Source: an uncultured Candidatus Marinamargulisbacteria bacterium (GTDB taxonomy: Bacteria; Margulisbacteria; Riflemargulisbacteria; GWF2-35-9). From it: DNA of 43,996 nucleotides. The stretch is taken from the NCBI GenBank assembly GCA_903910705.1, contig CAIWAN010000061.1, forward strand, positions 1 to 43,996, read 5' to 3'. Each line of letters starts with the position of its first letter. The stretch's first letter is position 1. The position numbers were made by a program, and so were the translations under genes. Shown here in pieces: positions 8,095 through 15,874 of the stretch. The notes under the pieces were generated by a model. It had not been told where the DNA came from. It worked only from the letters and a program-made list of their open reading frames with translations, and searched no databases.

Positions 8095-8550
8095 GTGAAG
8101 ATACAATCAGTGAGATTTGGAGAATTAGACGTTGATGAGGCGAAAACGATAACGTTCGCACAGGGGCCGCTCGGGTTTGAGGCCATGACGAGGTGGGTGA
8201 TCATTGAGAACGGGTTGTTGGGGTGGTTGCAATCGGTCGACGATTCAGAGCTAGCCTTTGTCGTGACCAATCCATTTGATTTCTATGGGGATTATCAGTT
8301 CGAGATCAATGACAGTGAATTGAAGGCGCTTCAAGCCGAGACGTCGAGTGATCTGACCGTCTTGTCGATCGTGGCGGTGCCTTCGCAGGTAGAGAACATG
8401 ACCATTAATCTTTTAGCTCCGATCGTCATTAACCATAAGACCAACGCGGCGAAACAAGTGATCCTTAATAATAATCGTTATTCGGTCAGGCATTACTTGT
8501 ATTCTGATTTGTTAAAGTGCACAAAAGCTCGTGAAGAGCAAATCGCTTGA
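8095..8550 (+). CDS. fliW: Flagellar assembly factor FliW
   Basis: FliW is a flagellin-binding protein that antagonises CsrA. When free flagellin falls, FliW binds CsrA and relieves repression of flagellin translation. The 151-residue sequence has the family pattern: an N-terminal [21 protein letters not shown], then [20 protein letters not shown], and [20 protein letters not shown]. The start is GTG at 8095 with AAGGGAG upstream. It is immediately followed by csrA, the gene of its partner, with one base between stop and start. Confidence 0.95.
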   Translation: MKIQSVRFGELDVDEAKTITFAQGPLGFEAMTRWVIIENGLLGWLQSVDDSELAFVVTNPFDFYGDYQFEINDSELKALQAETSSDLTVLSIVAVPSQVENMTINLLAPIVINHKTNAAKQVILNNNRYSVRHYLYSDLLKCTKAREEQIA

Positions 8551-8551
8551 T

Positions 8552-8776
8552 ATGCTAGTTTTAACACGAAAACTGAATCAGACGATCGTTATTCAGGATA
8601 ATATTTTTGTAAAGATCGTTGAAATTGCGGATGGTTCCGTCAAGATTGGTATTGACGCGCCTAAAGAAATTCTTATCTATCGCGAAGAAGTGTTTGATGA
8701 AATTCAAAAAGAGAATAAACGCGCGGCAGAATTGCCTCAGAATCTTAATCTGAGCGATCTGGTGAAAGGGGTATAG
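8552..8776 (+). CDS. csrA: Translational regulator CsrA
   Basis: CsrA is an RNA-binding dimer that blocks translation at GGA motifs. The 74-residue product begins [14 protein letters not shown] and contains [18 protein letters not shown], which are invariant family segments. The ATG at 8552 gives the canonical start. An upstream in-frame GTG at 8531 would add seven unnatural residues and lies inside fliW. No good Shine-Dalgarno is close, so translation is probably coupled to fliW. The likely targets are the two flagellin leaders in this window. Confidence 0.97.
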   Translation: MLVLTRKLNQTIVIQDNIFVKIVEIADGSVKIGIDAPKEILIYREEVFDEIQKENKRAAELPQNLNLSDLVKGV

Positions 8777-8779
8777 GCC

Positions 8780-9568
8780 GTGGTTTCGAGCATCAATTTG
8801 TCGACAATGACGCTAGCGACATTTAACCAAAAATTTCGTTTTGCGTATACAAATAACAGCCTTGATGCACCGATCGAGACCTCTGTTTATCAGCCAACGA
8901 CACAGGATGCATCCCGATATCATACCTTAACGCTCGATCAGTTTAATAACGATCTTCTTGATCTCGAAGCTCAAACCAATAAATCGTCTGTGGTCCTTTC
9001 GATCAAAGACCAACCTAAGGAGATCACCGAACTATTGGCCAAGGTCGCCGGAGGCAAGTATGGCCATTTTGTTCAAAAGAATCTCGACAGCGTCGTCCTT
9101 GGGCGAAATTTTCAAAAACTCGATTCGACTGGCAATTTTACAGAGGATCTGGGGGCAACAGCCAATCAAGATATTAGCCAAGCGATCCTAGCGGGTTCTT
9201 CCGATAAGCTAGGCTTTATTGATACCTATAATTCGGCCTTTAACTCGGTATCTACTAAAACAGCCGGCGATAAAGTGTTTACTCGCTTTTCTCAAGTTGT
9301 TTCAGTTTTTATGAATGAAATAAAAGAGTCCTATTATCAGTCAAAAGGACAAATGAAAGAGGACGCGGGGGCTTATACGTTTATCAAAGATGCCCTTTCT
9401 GCGACCAAAGACTTTCTGGATAAAGGCGGGACGCTGAGCTTTGTTAAAGCATCCGAGAAAACGATCTTTTCTTCGGCGCTTCAACTCATGAGCGACAACG
9501 TCAATACCTACCTAAAGACCCTTGGAGCAACGGGGCATCAATCGATCACATTTTCGGGTATAGCATGA
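8780..9568 (+). CDS. Unrecognised protein between csrA and flagellin
   Basis: I do not recognise this 262-residue product. It has no signal peptide, no membrane segment and no cysteine, and is rich in Ser, Thr, Asn, Lys and Ala. Predicted helices occur in the C-terminal half (FTRFSQVVSVFMNEIKESYYQ, then AGAYTFIKDALSATKDFLD). The start could be GTG at 8780, 3 nt after csrA, or ATG at 8807. The composition resembles flagellar export substrates, and it ends the sigma-28-driven operon. A lineage-specific flagellar or FliW/CsrA-associated role is possible but unproven. Confidence 0.7.
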   Translation: MVSSINLSTMTLATFNQKFRFAYTNNSLDAPIETSVYQPTTQDASRYHTLTLDQFNNDLLDLEAQTNKSSVVLSIKDQPKEITELLAKVAGGKYGHFVQKNLDSVVLGRNFQKLDSTGNFTEDLGATANQDISQAILAGSSDKLGFIDTYNSAFNSVSTKTAGDKVFTRFSQVVSVFMNEIKESYYQSKGQMKEDAGAYTFIKDALSATKDFLDKGGTLSFVKASEKTIFSSALQLMSDNVNTYLKTLGATGHQSITFSGIA

Positions 9569-9593
9569 AAGGGGGAGGATAGAAGGGGGTATG

Positions 9594-9623
9594 GGGGTAA
9601 GGATTTGCCGGTCCGCTTGTCGG
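9594..9623 (+). promoter_or_regulatory. Sigma-54-type promoter of flagellin 1
   Basis: A GG (9595-9596) and a GC (9607-9608) are 10 nt apart within GGGGTAAGGATTTGCC. The match is weaker than at 190, but the downstream CCGCTTGTCGG (9613-9623) is identical to that at 209-219 and sits at the same distance from the GC. The shared block supports both as real promoters. The predicted leader to the flagellin ATG is about 125 nt. Confidence 0.5.
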
Positions 9624-9701
9624 GTGGTATTTCCACATAAAATCGTTTTTCCATGAAGAGGGGGTGATGTCCACAGCAAGTGGCCATTATTAGGTCAAAT
9701 G

Positions 9702-9737
9702 GGTATTCACTGGAGGGATACCGTCAAATGAAAGGAG
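9702..9737 (+). promoter_or_regulatory. Candidate CsrA sites in the flagellin 1 leader
   Basis: GGTATT (9702-9707) pairs with GATACC (9717-9722), with one G-U pair at the loop end. The loop CACTGGAGG exposes a GGA. A second GGA lies in the ribosome site AAAGGAG (9731-9737), 7 nt before the ATG. One GGA in a hairpin loop plus one in the Shine-Dalgarno is the known layout of CsrA-repressed flagellin mRNA, as in the Bacillus hag leader. Binding here is inferred. Confidence 0.5.
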
Positions 9738-9744
9738 TGTAATT

Positions 9745-11175
9745 ATGCAAATTAATCATAATGTCGCAGCGTTAAATGCATGGCGCAATTTAGGGGTTTC
9801 AAGTAGTAAGCTGGGTCAGTCATTGGAGAAATTGTCGTCGGGCTATCGAATCAATCGAGGGGCGGATGATCCAGCCGGTTTATTAATTAGCGAACAGCTT
9901 CGTGCTCAGATCGGTGGGCTCGATCAAGCCACCCGAAATGCAAGCGATGCGGTTTCGATGGTGCAAACGGCAGAGGGTGCGTTGACCGAAATGAATACAA
10001 CGCTTAACAGTATTCGTTCCTTAGCGGTTCATGCGGCTAATACGGGTGCAAACGATAGTAATTCGGTTATGGCCGACCAAACCGCCGTCGATAAAGCCAT
10101 CGAATCGATGCAACGGATCGCGGTGACCACCAAGTTCGCCGGCAAATATTTGCTCGATGGGTCGTCAGGGGTTGTTCTTGGAGAAAGCACAACGACAGCG
10201 CTTACTTCCGCTACAGCGGGTAATGTTGCCGCCGCATCAGGTACGGTGTCAGCTGTCATTACGACCGCCGCAGCCGCGGGAAGTGCAGTTCTAACGGTCA
10301 GTAACTTTGCCGGTGGTGCAACCACCGCATCGGGTAATATTTCGATGTGGCTGAGTACGGGTGGCACAGCCGGAACGGTGATCAATGTTAATTATGCGTC
10401 GGCTCTCGCATCGACTGCGTTTGTCTCAAACATTAACACCGCTTTAGCGGGGGCAGGTTTCTATGCCAGCTCGAATGCATCGACAACCTTGACCTTGTAT
10501 TCCAGTAGCGTCGGGACAGCCGTTGTGGTTCAAGCCTCGAACGCAACCGTCAGTGGAACGGCGAACGTTACCGGCTCGGGTGGGGTCGATATTGCGGGAA
10601 CATTTGGTGGCACAGCCCTAACAGGAAGCGGATTAGCCCTTTATGGTTCCAGCAGTAGTGCTTGGGCCGGAACATCCTTAGTCTTCAAATCGGCAAACAA
10701 TGTTGTGGGTTCTGCGGCTACCTTGTCGGTTGTTTCGGGGATCAAGTTCTCTTTGACGGATAATGCAACAACAACGGATATCATTAGTTATGCGATAGAC
10801 AATATGCAAACGTCAAAGATCGGCATCCTGACCACCTTGGCAGGCAGTACGTTGAATGCGATCAAGAGCGGTGCAACGTATCAGCTTTCAGCCAATGCCT
10901 CAGCAGCCGTGTCGATCATTGATAAAGCGATTGCCGATGTCTCGATGGAGCGAGCCAAACTCGGTTCATTCCAAAAGTATACGTTGGAGTCGACTTTGAA
11001 TAATCTGGGGGTTACCCGAGAGAATCTGTCAGCGTCCGAATCACGTATTCGAGACGTGGATATGGCTCAAGAGATGATGGACTTTACGAAGAACCAGATC
11101 TTGGTTCAAGCCGGTACGGCGATGTTGGCTCAGGCCAATCAATTGCCTCAAACGGTTTTGAAGCTATTGCAATAG
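9745..11175 (+). CDS. fliC: Flagellin 1
   Basis: This is a filament subunit of 476 residues. The D0/D1 N-terminus (MQINHNVAALNAWRNLGVSS, LEKLSSGYRINRGADDPAGL) and C-terminus (ESRIRDVDMAQEMMDFTKNQ, AGTAMLAQANQLPQ) are canonical. The middle (about residues 155-335) is an Ala/Ser/Thr/Gly-rich variable domain. It offers many serine and threonine sites for the O-glycosylation expected from the downstream maf and nonulosonate genes. It is collinear, without gaps, with flagellin 2. Middle-domain DNA is nearly identical between the two genes. Single-gene transcription is likely: sigma-54-type promoter upstream, terminator downstream. Confidence 0.97.
   Translation: MQINHNVAALNAWRNLGVSSSKLGQSLEKLSSGYRINRGADDPAGLLISEQLRAQIGGLDQATRNASDAVSMVQTAEGALTEMNTTLNSIRSLAVHAANTGANDSNSVMADQTAVDKAIESMQRIAVTTKFAGKYLLDGSSGVVLGESTTTALTSATAGNVAAASGTVSAVITTAAAAGSAVLTVSNFAGGATTASGNISMWLSTGGTAGTVINVNYASALASTAFVSNINTALAGAGFYASSNASTTLTLYSSSVGTAVVVQASNATVSGTANVTGSGGVDIAGTFGGTALTGSGLALYGSSSSAWAGTSLVFKSANNVVGSAATLSVVSGIKFSLTDNATTTDIISYAIDNMQTSKIGILTTLAGSTLNAIKSGATYQLSANASAAVSIIDKAIADVSMERAKLGSFQKYTLESTLNNLGVTRENLSASESRIRDVDMAQEMMDFTKNQILVQAGTAMLAQANQLPQTVLKLLQ
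10261..10685 (+). repeat. Flagellin middle-domain tract shared with flagellin 2
   Basis: Three exact DNA matches to flagellin 2 lie here: 10261-10307 (47 nt), 10414-10478 (65 nt) and 10588-10685 (98 nt). All are offset by exactly 9335 bp from their partners at 19596-20020. The flanking D0/D1-coding DNA differs at many synonymous sites. This pattern suggests gene conversion between the paralogues. Confidence 0.85.
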
Positions 11176-11182
11176 GTTAAGC

Positions 11183-11222
11183 GAAAACGCGGGCGATGTG
11201 ATGTCATGTCGCCTGCGTTTTC
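11183..11222 (+). terminator. Rho-independent terminator after flagellin 1
   Basis: GAAAACGCGGGCGA (11183-11196) pairs with TCGCCTGCGTTTTC (11209-11222) over 14 bp with a single G-U pair, around a 12-nt loop. The A-tract on the left and T-tract on the right give it the form of a classical, possibly bidirectional, terminator. It begins 8 nt after the flagellin stop. Confidence 0.85.
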
Positions 11223-11248
11223 ATCTACGCAATTCAAGCAACTTGATG

Positions 11249-11254
11249 TATAAT
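11249..11254 (+). promoter_or_regulatory. Promoter -10 element of accB-recJ-addBA
   Basis: A perfect TATAAT lies 32 nt before the chosen accB start and just after the flagellin 1 terminator, so a new transcription unit begins here. I see no convincing -35 element at 16-18 nt. The predicted leader is about 25 nt. Confidence 0.5.
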
Positions 11255-11285
11255 CGAGGCAACAAATATGCATCAGGAGCTGATG

Positions 11286-11750
11286 ATGAACCTCAAAGAC
11301 CTTGAAAAAATAATAAAGTTAGTTGAAGGTGCAAATATCAACCAATTAAAGTTGGAAGAAGATGGCACCACCATAGAAATTATCAAAGCCGAGCGATCTG
11401 TTTTGGCTCCCGTTCAACATCAAGTTGTTTTGCCGAGTGCCCCCGTTGCTGCTGCGCCGGTCATGCCGGTTCCGATCAAAGTCAATGCGAGCGATGTTTC
11501 TGACAATGAAGTGGCTCTCCTGTCACCCATGGTCGGTGCGTTTTACGCGGCATCTAGTCCTGACTCACCCGACTTCGTCAAAGTAGGCGATCATATTCGA
11601 AAGGGCGATACCATTTGTATTATCGAAGCGATGAAGTTATTCAATGAAATTGAATCTGAATATGATGGCACCGTGGTTCGCATCCTCGCTAAGAACGAAG
11701 AGGCCGTCGAATTTGGACAGTCATTGATGATTCTAAAAAAGGATGCTTAA
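11286..11750 (+). CDS. accB: Biotin carboxyl carrier protein of acetyl-CoA carboxylase
   Basis: AccB carries the biotin that shuttles CO2 between biotin carboxylase and carboxyltransferase in fatty-acid synthesis. The N-terminal MNLKDLEKIIKLVEGANINQL with KLEEDGTTIEI is typical. A Pro/Ala/Val linker follows, then the biotinyl domain VALLSPMVGAFYAASSPDS. The biotinylated lysine is in the hallmark EAMKLFNEIE (about residue 115). I chose the ATG at 11286 because AGGAG (11275-11279) lies 6 nt before it; the frame extends to an ATG at 11268. The product is 154 residues. accC is not adjacent. The stop overlaps the recJ start. Confidence 0.93.
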   Translation: MNLKDLEKIIKLVEGANINQLKLEEDGTTIEIIKAERSVLAPVQHQVVLPSAPVAAAPVMPVPIKVNASDVSDNEVALLSPMVGAFYAASSPDSPDFVKVGDHIRKGDTICIIEAMKLFNEIESEYDGTVVRILAKNEEAVEFGQSLMILKKDA

Positions 11751-13464
11751 TCCCCATCGGTCCATTTGGCGACTTGCCGAACATAACCCTCTTTTAGTCG
11801 AACAATTAGCAGCGTCCCTGCAGATGGATCCTATCCTTGTCCGCATCATGCTTGGGCGTGGACTGTCGACCGAACAGGACATGAAGCTATTCCTGCATTC
11901 CTCATTAAAAGAGATCATCGCGTCGTTTTGTCCCAAAAATATCGATCGTGCGGTCGCCCGTGTTATCAAGGCTCTTAAGGGTAAAGAAAAGGTCGTCGTT
12001 TTTGGTGATTATGATGCCGATGGGGTAACCGGAACGGTGCTTGTTTACGATGCGCTTCGACAGTTAGGCGCCGATGTCACGTATTATGTTCCCCTTCGTT
12101 ATACGGAGGGCTATGGCCTTAACAAACAAGCGGTTGAAAAATTTATTGCGGACAAGGTCAATCTCCTCATTACGGTAGACTGTGGCATCAGTAATGTCGA
12201 TGAGATCGCTCAAGCCAGCGAAGCCGGCATTGAGGTTATCATTACCGACCATCACACCCCGCCCATTCAACTGCCTGCTGCCATTGCCATAATTAACCCC
12301 AAATGTGAGCATACCGATGGATCTCAATTTTTAGCCGGCGTGGGGGTCGCTTATAAATTTATTGCCTACCTCTATAAGACCTATAAAGACTACGACCTTT
12401 TTCATAGCAAACGATACCTAGACCTTGTCGCTATTGGGACGATCACGGATGTCGTGCCGTTGCTTGGCGACAATCGGATCTTTGTTAAGAAAGGGATCGA
12501 GAAATTAAACAAAGAAGCCTCTCTGGGCTTATTTTATTTGCTCGAACAAGTCCGAAATGGGGGCCCGATCAACACGACGACCATTGGGTTTGGGATCGGT
12601 CCTCGCATCAATGCGGCAGGGCGTTTAGACAGTGCCGATCTGGGTATTGATTTGCTGATGACCCGTGATCGAGAGAAGGCAAAGCGTTTATCAGGGCAAC
12701 TGAATGATCTCAATGAGCGACGCAAGCGCGAGGGTGAAAAGATCTTTCAAGAAGCCTCTCGAATTGTTGAACAAAATCTGGACATGCTTGATAAGCAAGT
12801 CTTGGTTCTGTCCTCGCAAGATTGGGAACCAGGGGTGATCGGGATCGTGACGTCTCAACTTGCCAAACGCTATGACCGCCCCGTTGTCCTTATTACAACC
12901 AAGGGTAACATTTCGCGTGGGTCGATTCGGAGTTTTGCCGGAACGGACATCTTTAGTGCTTTAGAGAAATGTCAAAAAATACTGCTTAGCTATGGTGGAC
13001 ATAAAGAAGCCGCTGGGTTTGAGATTGATGCGAGCCGTATCGATGAGTTCCGCGATCAATATATCCATCTGCTTCATGAAGAGCTTCAAGGCGAACCCTT
13101 GCACTCGATCATTCGAATTGACGATGAACTTGTTTTTCCTCAGTTAACGCTAGGTTTACTGAATGACTTAAAGAAACTCGAACCGTTTGGTGAAGGTAAT
13201 CGCGAGCCGGTTTTCCTCATCCGACGACTCAATGCGATGCACTTTTATTTGGTGGGGAAAGACAAAAGTCACCTCAAAGTTGATTTTATCCAAGGCTCGG
13301 AACAGATCGAGGCCATCGGCTATAAAATGGCGCATTTCTGGGATCTCTTGGATAAATATACCACGTTTGATGTCGCGTTCAATTTGGCGGACAATGACTA
13401 TGGGGGCAAAAAACGCTTGGTTCTCCGCATGGTCGATCTTAAGCCAAGCCCCACCGAGCCCTAA
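11743..13464 (+). CDS. recJ: Single-stranded-DNA-specific exonuclease RecJ
   Basis: RecJ degrades single-stranded DNA 5' to 3' in recombination and repair. The 573-residue protein has the DHH phosphoesterase motifs: VVFGDYDADGVTGT (about residues 86-99) and VIITDHHTPP (about 166-175). NAAGRLDSADLG and the DHHA1 signature SYGGHKEAAGFEI follow. The C-terminal OB-like region (KKLEPFGEGNREPVFL) is also present. The length is usual for the family. Its ATG overlaps accB by 8 nt. It heads a recombination module with the AddB/AddA-like genes that follow. Confidence 0.95.
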   Translation: MLNPHRSIWRLAEHNPLLVEQLAASLQMDPILVRIMLGRGLSTEQDMKLFLHSSLKEIIASFCPKNIDRAVARVIKALKGKEKVVVFGDYDADGVTGTVLVYDALRQLGADVTYYVPLRYTEGYGLNKQAVEKFIADKVNLLITVDCGISNVDEIAQASEAGIEVIITDHHTPPIQLPAAIAIINPKCEHTDGSQFLAGVGVAYKFIAYLYKTYKDYDLFHSKRYLDLVAIGTITDVVPLLGDNRIFVKKGIEKLNKEASLGLFYLLEQVRNGGPINTTTIGFGIGPRINAAGRLDSADLGIDLLMTRDREKAKRLSGQLNDLNERRKREGEKIFQEASRIVEQNLDMLDKQVLVLSSQDWEPGVIGIVTSQLAKRYDRPVVLITTKGNISRGSIRSFAGTDIFSALEKCQKILLSYGGHKEAAGFEIDASRIDEFRDQYIHLLHEELQGEPLHSIIRIDDELVFPQLTLGLLNDLKKLEPFGEGNREPVFLIRRLNAMHFYLVGKDKSHLKVDFIQGSEQIEAIGYKMAHFWDLLDKYTTFDVAFNLADNDYGGKKRLVLRMVDLKPSPTEP

Positions 13465-13474
13465 GCCGATCGTC

Positions 13475-15874
13475 GTGAGACACGTCTTTGTCCCCTTTTC
13501 TGAGGACTTGCATCAACACATTTGGCGATCCTTAACCACACCGACGACGATATTGTTCGCTCACGAAGGGCAAAAGAAATCCTTTGTTTCGTCTTATCAG
13601 AACGAGAGTACCCTGAATCAGCATACAGGGTTGACTCTTGAAAGTTTTGTCCAAGAGCATTTACAGGTCGAGTCTCCCATTATTTCGCCCGATCAACGTT
13701 GGCTTTTGATAGCCAAGTCCCTAACGTCCTCTCATCGCGACGCGCTCTCCCTTTCATCTCATCGAGCCTGCGTATCATTTGCTCGTCGATTGTATGGTCT
13801 TTGGACGGTGGCGTGGGAGTCGGGCCAGTCATTTAATGAAGCGGATTCGACGTGGGATGATTGGCAGCGTCCGTGGATAAAGATCTGCCGAGAGGTGTTA
13901 GCCGCTTATCAAAAGAACCTTGGTTTGATGGGTTATACCGACCCAATTTTCTTATCCTTTCGACAGCCGAAAGTCCAGCCCATCGTTCTGGCTAATATTG
14001 TAGCGATGCCTCTCTCGGCAAGGCGACTCCTTGAGCAATCGGATGTGTTGGCCTTTCACCAAGGGCCTTCGCATTGGTTTGATGCGAACAGTGGCGCGTT
14101 GTTATCGATGTCGGAGTGGACAAACGATAAGGGCCCGATAAAGACCCGATCGGTGAAGGAGATAACGGTTGCTCATGAGAGCCAAGAGCGGCAAGAACTG
14201 AGTGCGCTAACCCCCGTGAATGTTACCGACCCCCGACAACGGCCCCTTTGGCTCACCCCCCCCTCCATTTCGATGACACGAACGATGCTCTTTCAATTCT
14301 GGAACACATGGTTGTTGATCTCCAAGAAAAGATCGGGTTCTCGGTTCCCGATCGATCTGGTCAAAAAGATCCTCTTTAATCAGGCCTTCTCAACGCTATA
14401 TCAATGGCCGGATGAGGTTATTATACGGTTTTGGCGTTCGCTTAAAGACGGCGTGCGATGGTGGGATCGACAGGACTTTATGCCCGAATCCATGATAGCT
14501 GACGAACGGCTGCTTTTCCCGTTGGATGTAAACTCGCTCGATAAATGGATCAAGCGTTTACCCGATACGATATGGACAGAGCGCGGACTTGATGAGATCC
14601 GGTATCAGTTCGGTTCAGTCTGGGAATCCTTTAAGGTGAGCTTTAAGGAAGGGCTTATTCCGCCAGGATCAGCCTTAGACTATCTGGTCGATCGCCTATC
14701 CACTCGATCGGTCAAACAAGTGGACATCAACCCGATGTTCTCCCGTCAGCCCAAGGATTGCCTCAATGTTGCGCTGCCAGAGCGCTTCTTCACGGGCGTA
14801 ATGGAAGGGGCGATTCCTGCCTCGGTGGAACCACCGTGGCTATTGATGCCAAAGCAGTTGTCGGCATGGGGGTTATTAACGCCGTTGATGCATCAGAGTG
14901 TGGATGCTTATGCATGGACACAGGCGGTCTTGACCAGTGAGAAGGCCACCCTTATCCTTTACCATAATGGCCACGATCTTCGTCCCCCGTCACTGTGGAC
15001 ATGGCTTCGAGACGGCTTGCCCCTTGAGGTAAATACAATTGTTTCGCCCCAGCGAGAATCTTCCGTTGGTCAAGCAAGCATAGAAAAACGAGCAGACTCG
15101 CTATCATCAGGGCTTCCGGTCAAATTGAGTACATTCCCGCCCCGCCCCTTGAGCTATTCGGCTTATGATACGTGGCGAAACTGCCCCTATCAGTACGCGC
15201 TTTCAAAAGGCTATCGCCTCACTATCGCGGACACGGATGCGCTCAATCGGGTCGATCCGGCTTTTATGGGTCGCTTGGCGCATGATTGGCTAGAGGTCGT
15301 TATGTCCGACAGTATTCGATTGAAAACGGCCGACTTAACCCTGTTGGCTAAGCAAGTCTGGGCACGGAACACGCATCGTTGGCCGCTTGATCTAGTGGGG
15401 GTCTTGGTGGACAAGATCCTGATCCCCGATCTGGTGGATATGGCCAAGGGTCTTTTGAAAGCGATCGACCAGCAGATTGGGTTTGATCATATCGCGGCCC
15501 TTTTCCACGAAGACGCTGCGGATATAGTCTTGCCTCGAACGGACGACGTGATCTTGTCTGGACGGGCGGATCTTCGGATCGAGACAAAAAATAACGACTA
15601 TTGGATCATTGATTACAAATCAGGTAGTCAGGCGAATGACCTTCAGCTCAATTGGTATGCGCTGCTCTATTATGGCCATATTCATCCAAGCCAGATCAAG
15701 CTCGCCTTCTTCGATATCCCGAGTCGACGATTTAAGCTGGTTAAGACCCAGCTCGATAAATTGAATGCGGTGGACACCGATTGGCAAAAAGCCCTTGCTG
15801 CGTCCACACAACCTCGAACTGACAAGCGCAGTCATTGCCAATACTGTGGCTTTGGAGAGCTATGTCGAAAATAA
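13475..15874 (+). CDS. addB: AddB-like / RecB-family nuclease subunit (PD-(D/E)XK)
   Basis: This is the probable partner subunit of the helicase-nuclease encoded next, which processes double-strand breaks. The chosen start is GTG at 13475, giving 799 residues; the open frame extends further upstream but there overlaps recJ in another frame. No Walker A is visible, and the helicase part looks inactivated. FFTGVMEGAIPA recalls the AddB pattern GLNEGVFP. The C-terminal nuclease has YSAYDTWRNCPYQYAL, then GRADLR and WIIDYKSG (about 690-715). Four cysteines (about 570, 788, 791, 797; the last three in CQYCGFGELC) fit the AddB iron-sulfur staple. It is shorter than Bacillus AddB. Confidence 0.78.
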   Translation: MRHVFVPFSEDLHQHIWRSLTTPTTILFAHEGQKKSFVSSYQNESTLNQHTGLTLESFVQEHLQVESPIISPDQRWLLIAKSLTSSHRDALSLSSHRACVSFARRLYGLWTVAWESGQSFNEADSTWDDWQRPWIKICREVLAAYQKNLGLMGYTDPIFLSFRQPKVQPIVLANIVAMPLSARRLLEQSDVLAFHQGPSHWFDANSGALLSMSEWTNDKGPIKTRSVKEITVAHESQERQELSALTPVNVTDPRQRPLWLTPPSISMTRTMLFQFWNTWLLISKKRSGSRFPIDLVKKILFNQAFSTLYQWPDEVIIRFWRSLKDGVRWWDRQDFMPESMIADERLLFPLDVNSLDKWIKRLPDTIWTERGLDEIRYQFGSVWESFKVSFKEGLIPPGSALDYLVDRLSTRSVKQVDINPMFSRQPKDCLNVALPERFFTGVMEGAIPASVEPPWLLMPKQLSAWGLLTPLMHQSVDAYAWTQAVLTSEKATLILYHNGHDLRPPSLWTWLRDGLPLEVNTIVSPQRESSVGQASIEKRADSLSSGLPVKLSTFPPRPLSYSAYDTWRNCPYQYALSKGYRLTIADTDALNRVDPAFMGRLAHDWLEVVMSDSIRLKTADLTLLAKQVWARNTHRWPLDLVGVLVDKILIPDLVDMAKGLLKAIDQQIGFDHIAALFHEDAADIVLPRTDDVILSGRADLRIETKNNDYWIIDYKSGSQANDLQLNWYALLYYGHIHPSQIKLAFFDIPSRRFKLVKTQLDKLNAVDTDWQKALAASTQPRTDKRSHCQYCGFGELCRK

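Noticed and set aside
9624-9744. A c-di-GMP or other riboswitch in the flagellin 1 leader
   Set aside because: I could not find the conserved core of any riboswitch class; the leader shows only short stems and GGA motifs.
10029-10385. Long minus-strand open frame (118 codons) antisense to flagellin 1, with a similar one at 19412-19720 in flagellin 2
   Set aside because: Both arise from the biased Ala/Thr/Ser/Gly codons of the flagellin. They mirror the sense gene, have no ribosome site and match no family.
13187-13474. N-terminal extension of the AddB-like frame inside recJ
   Set aside because: These 96 codons are recJ read in another frame; recJ is clearly the real gene there, so a GTG start at 13475 was chosen.
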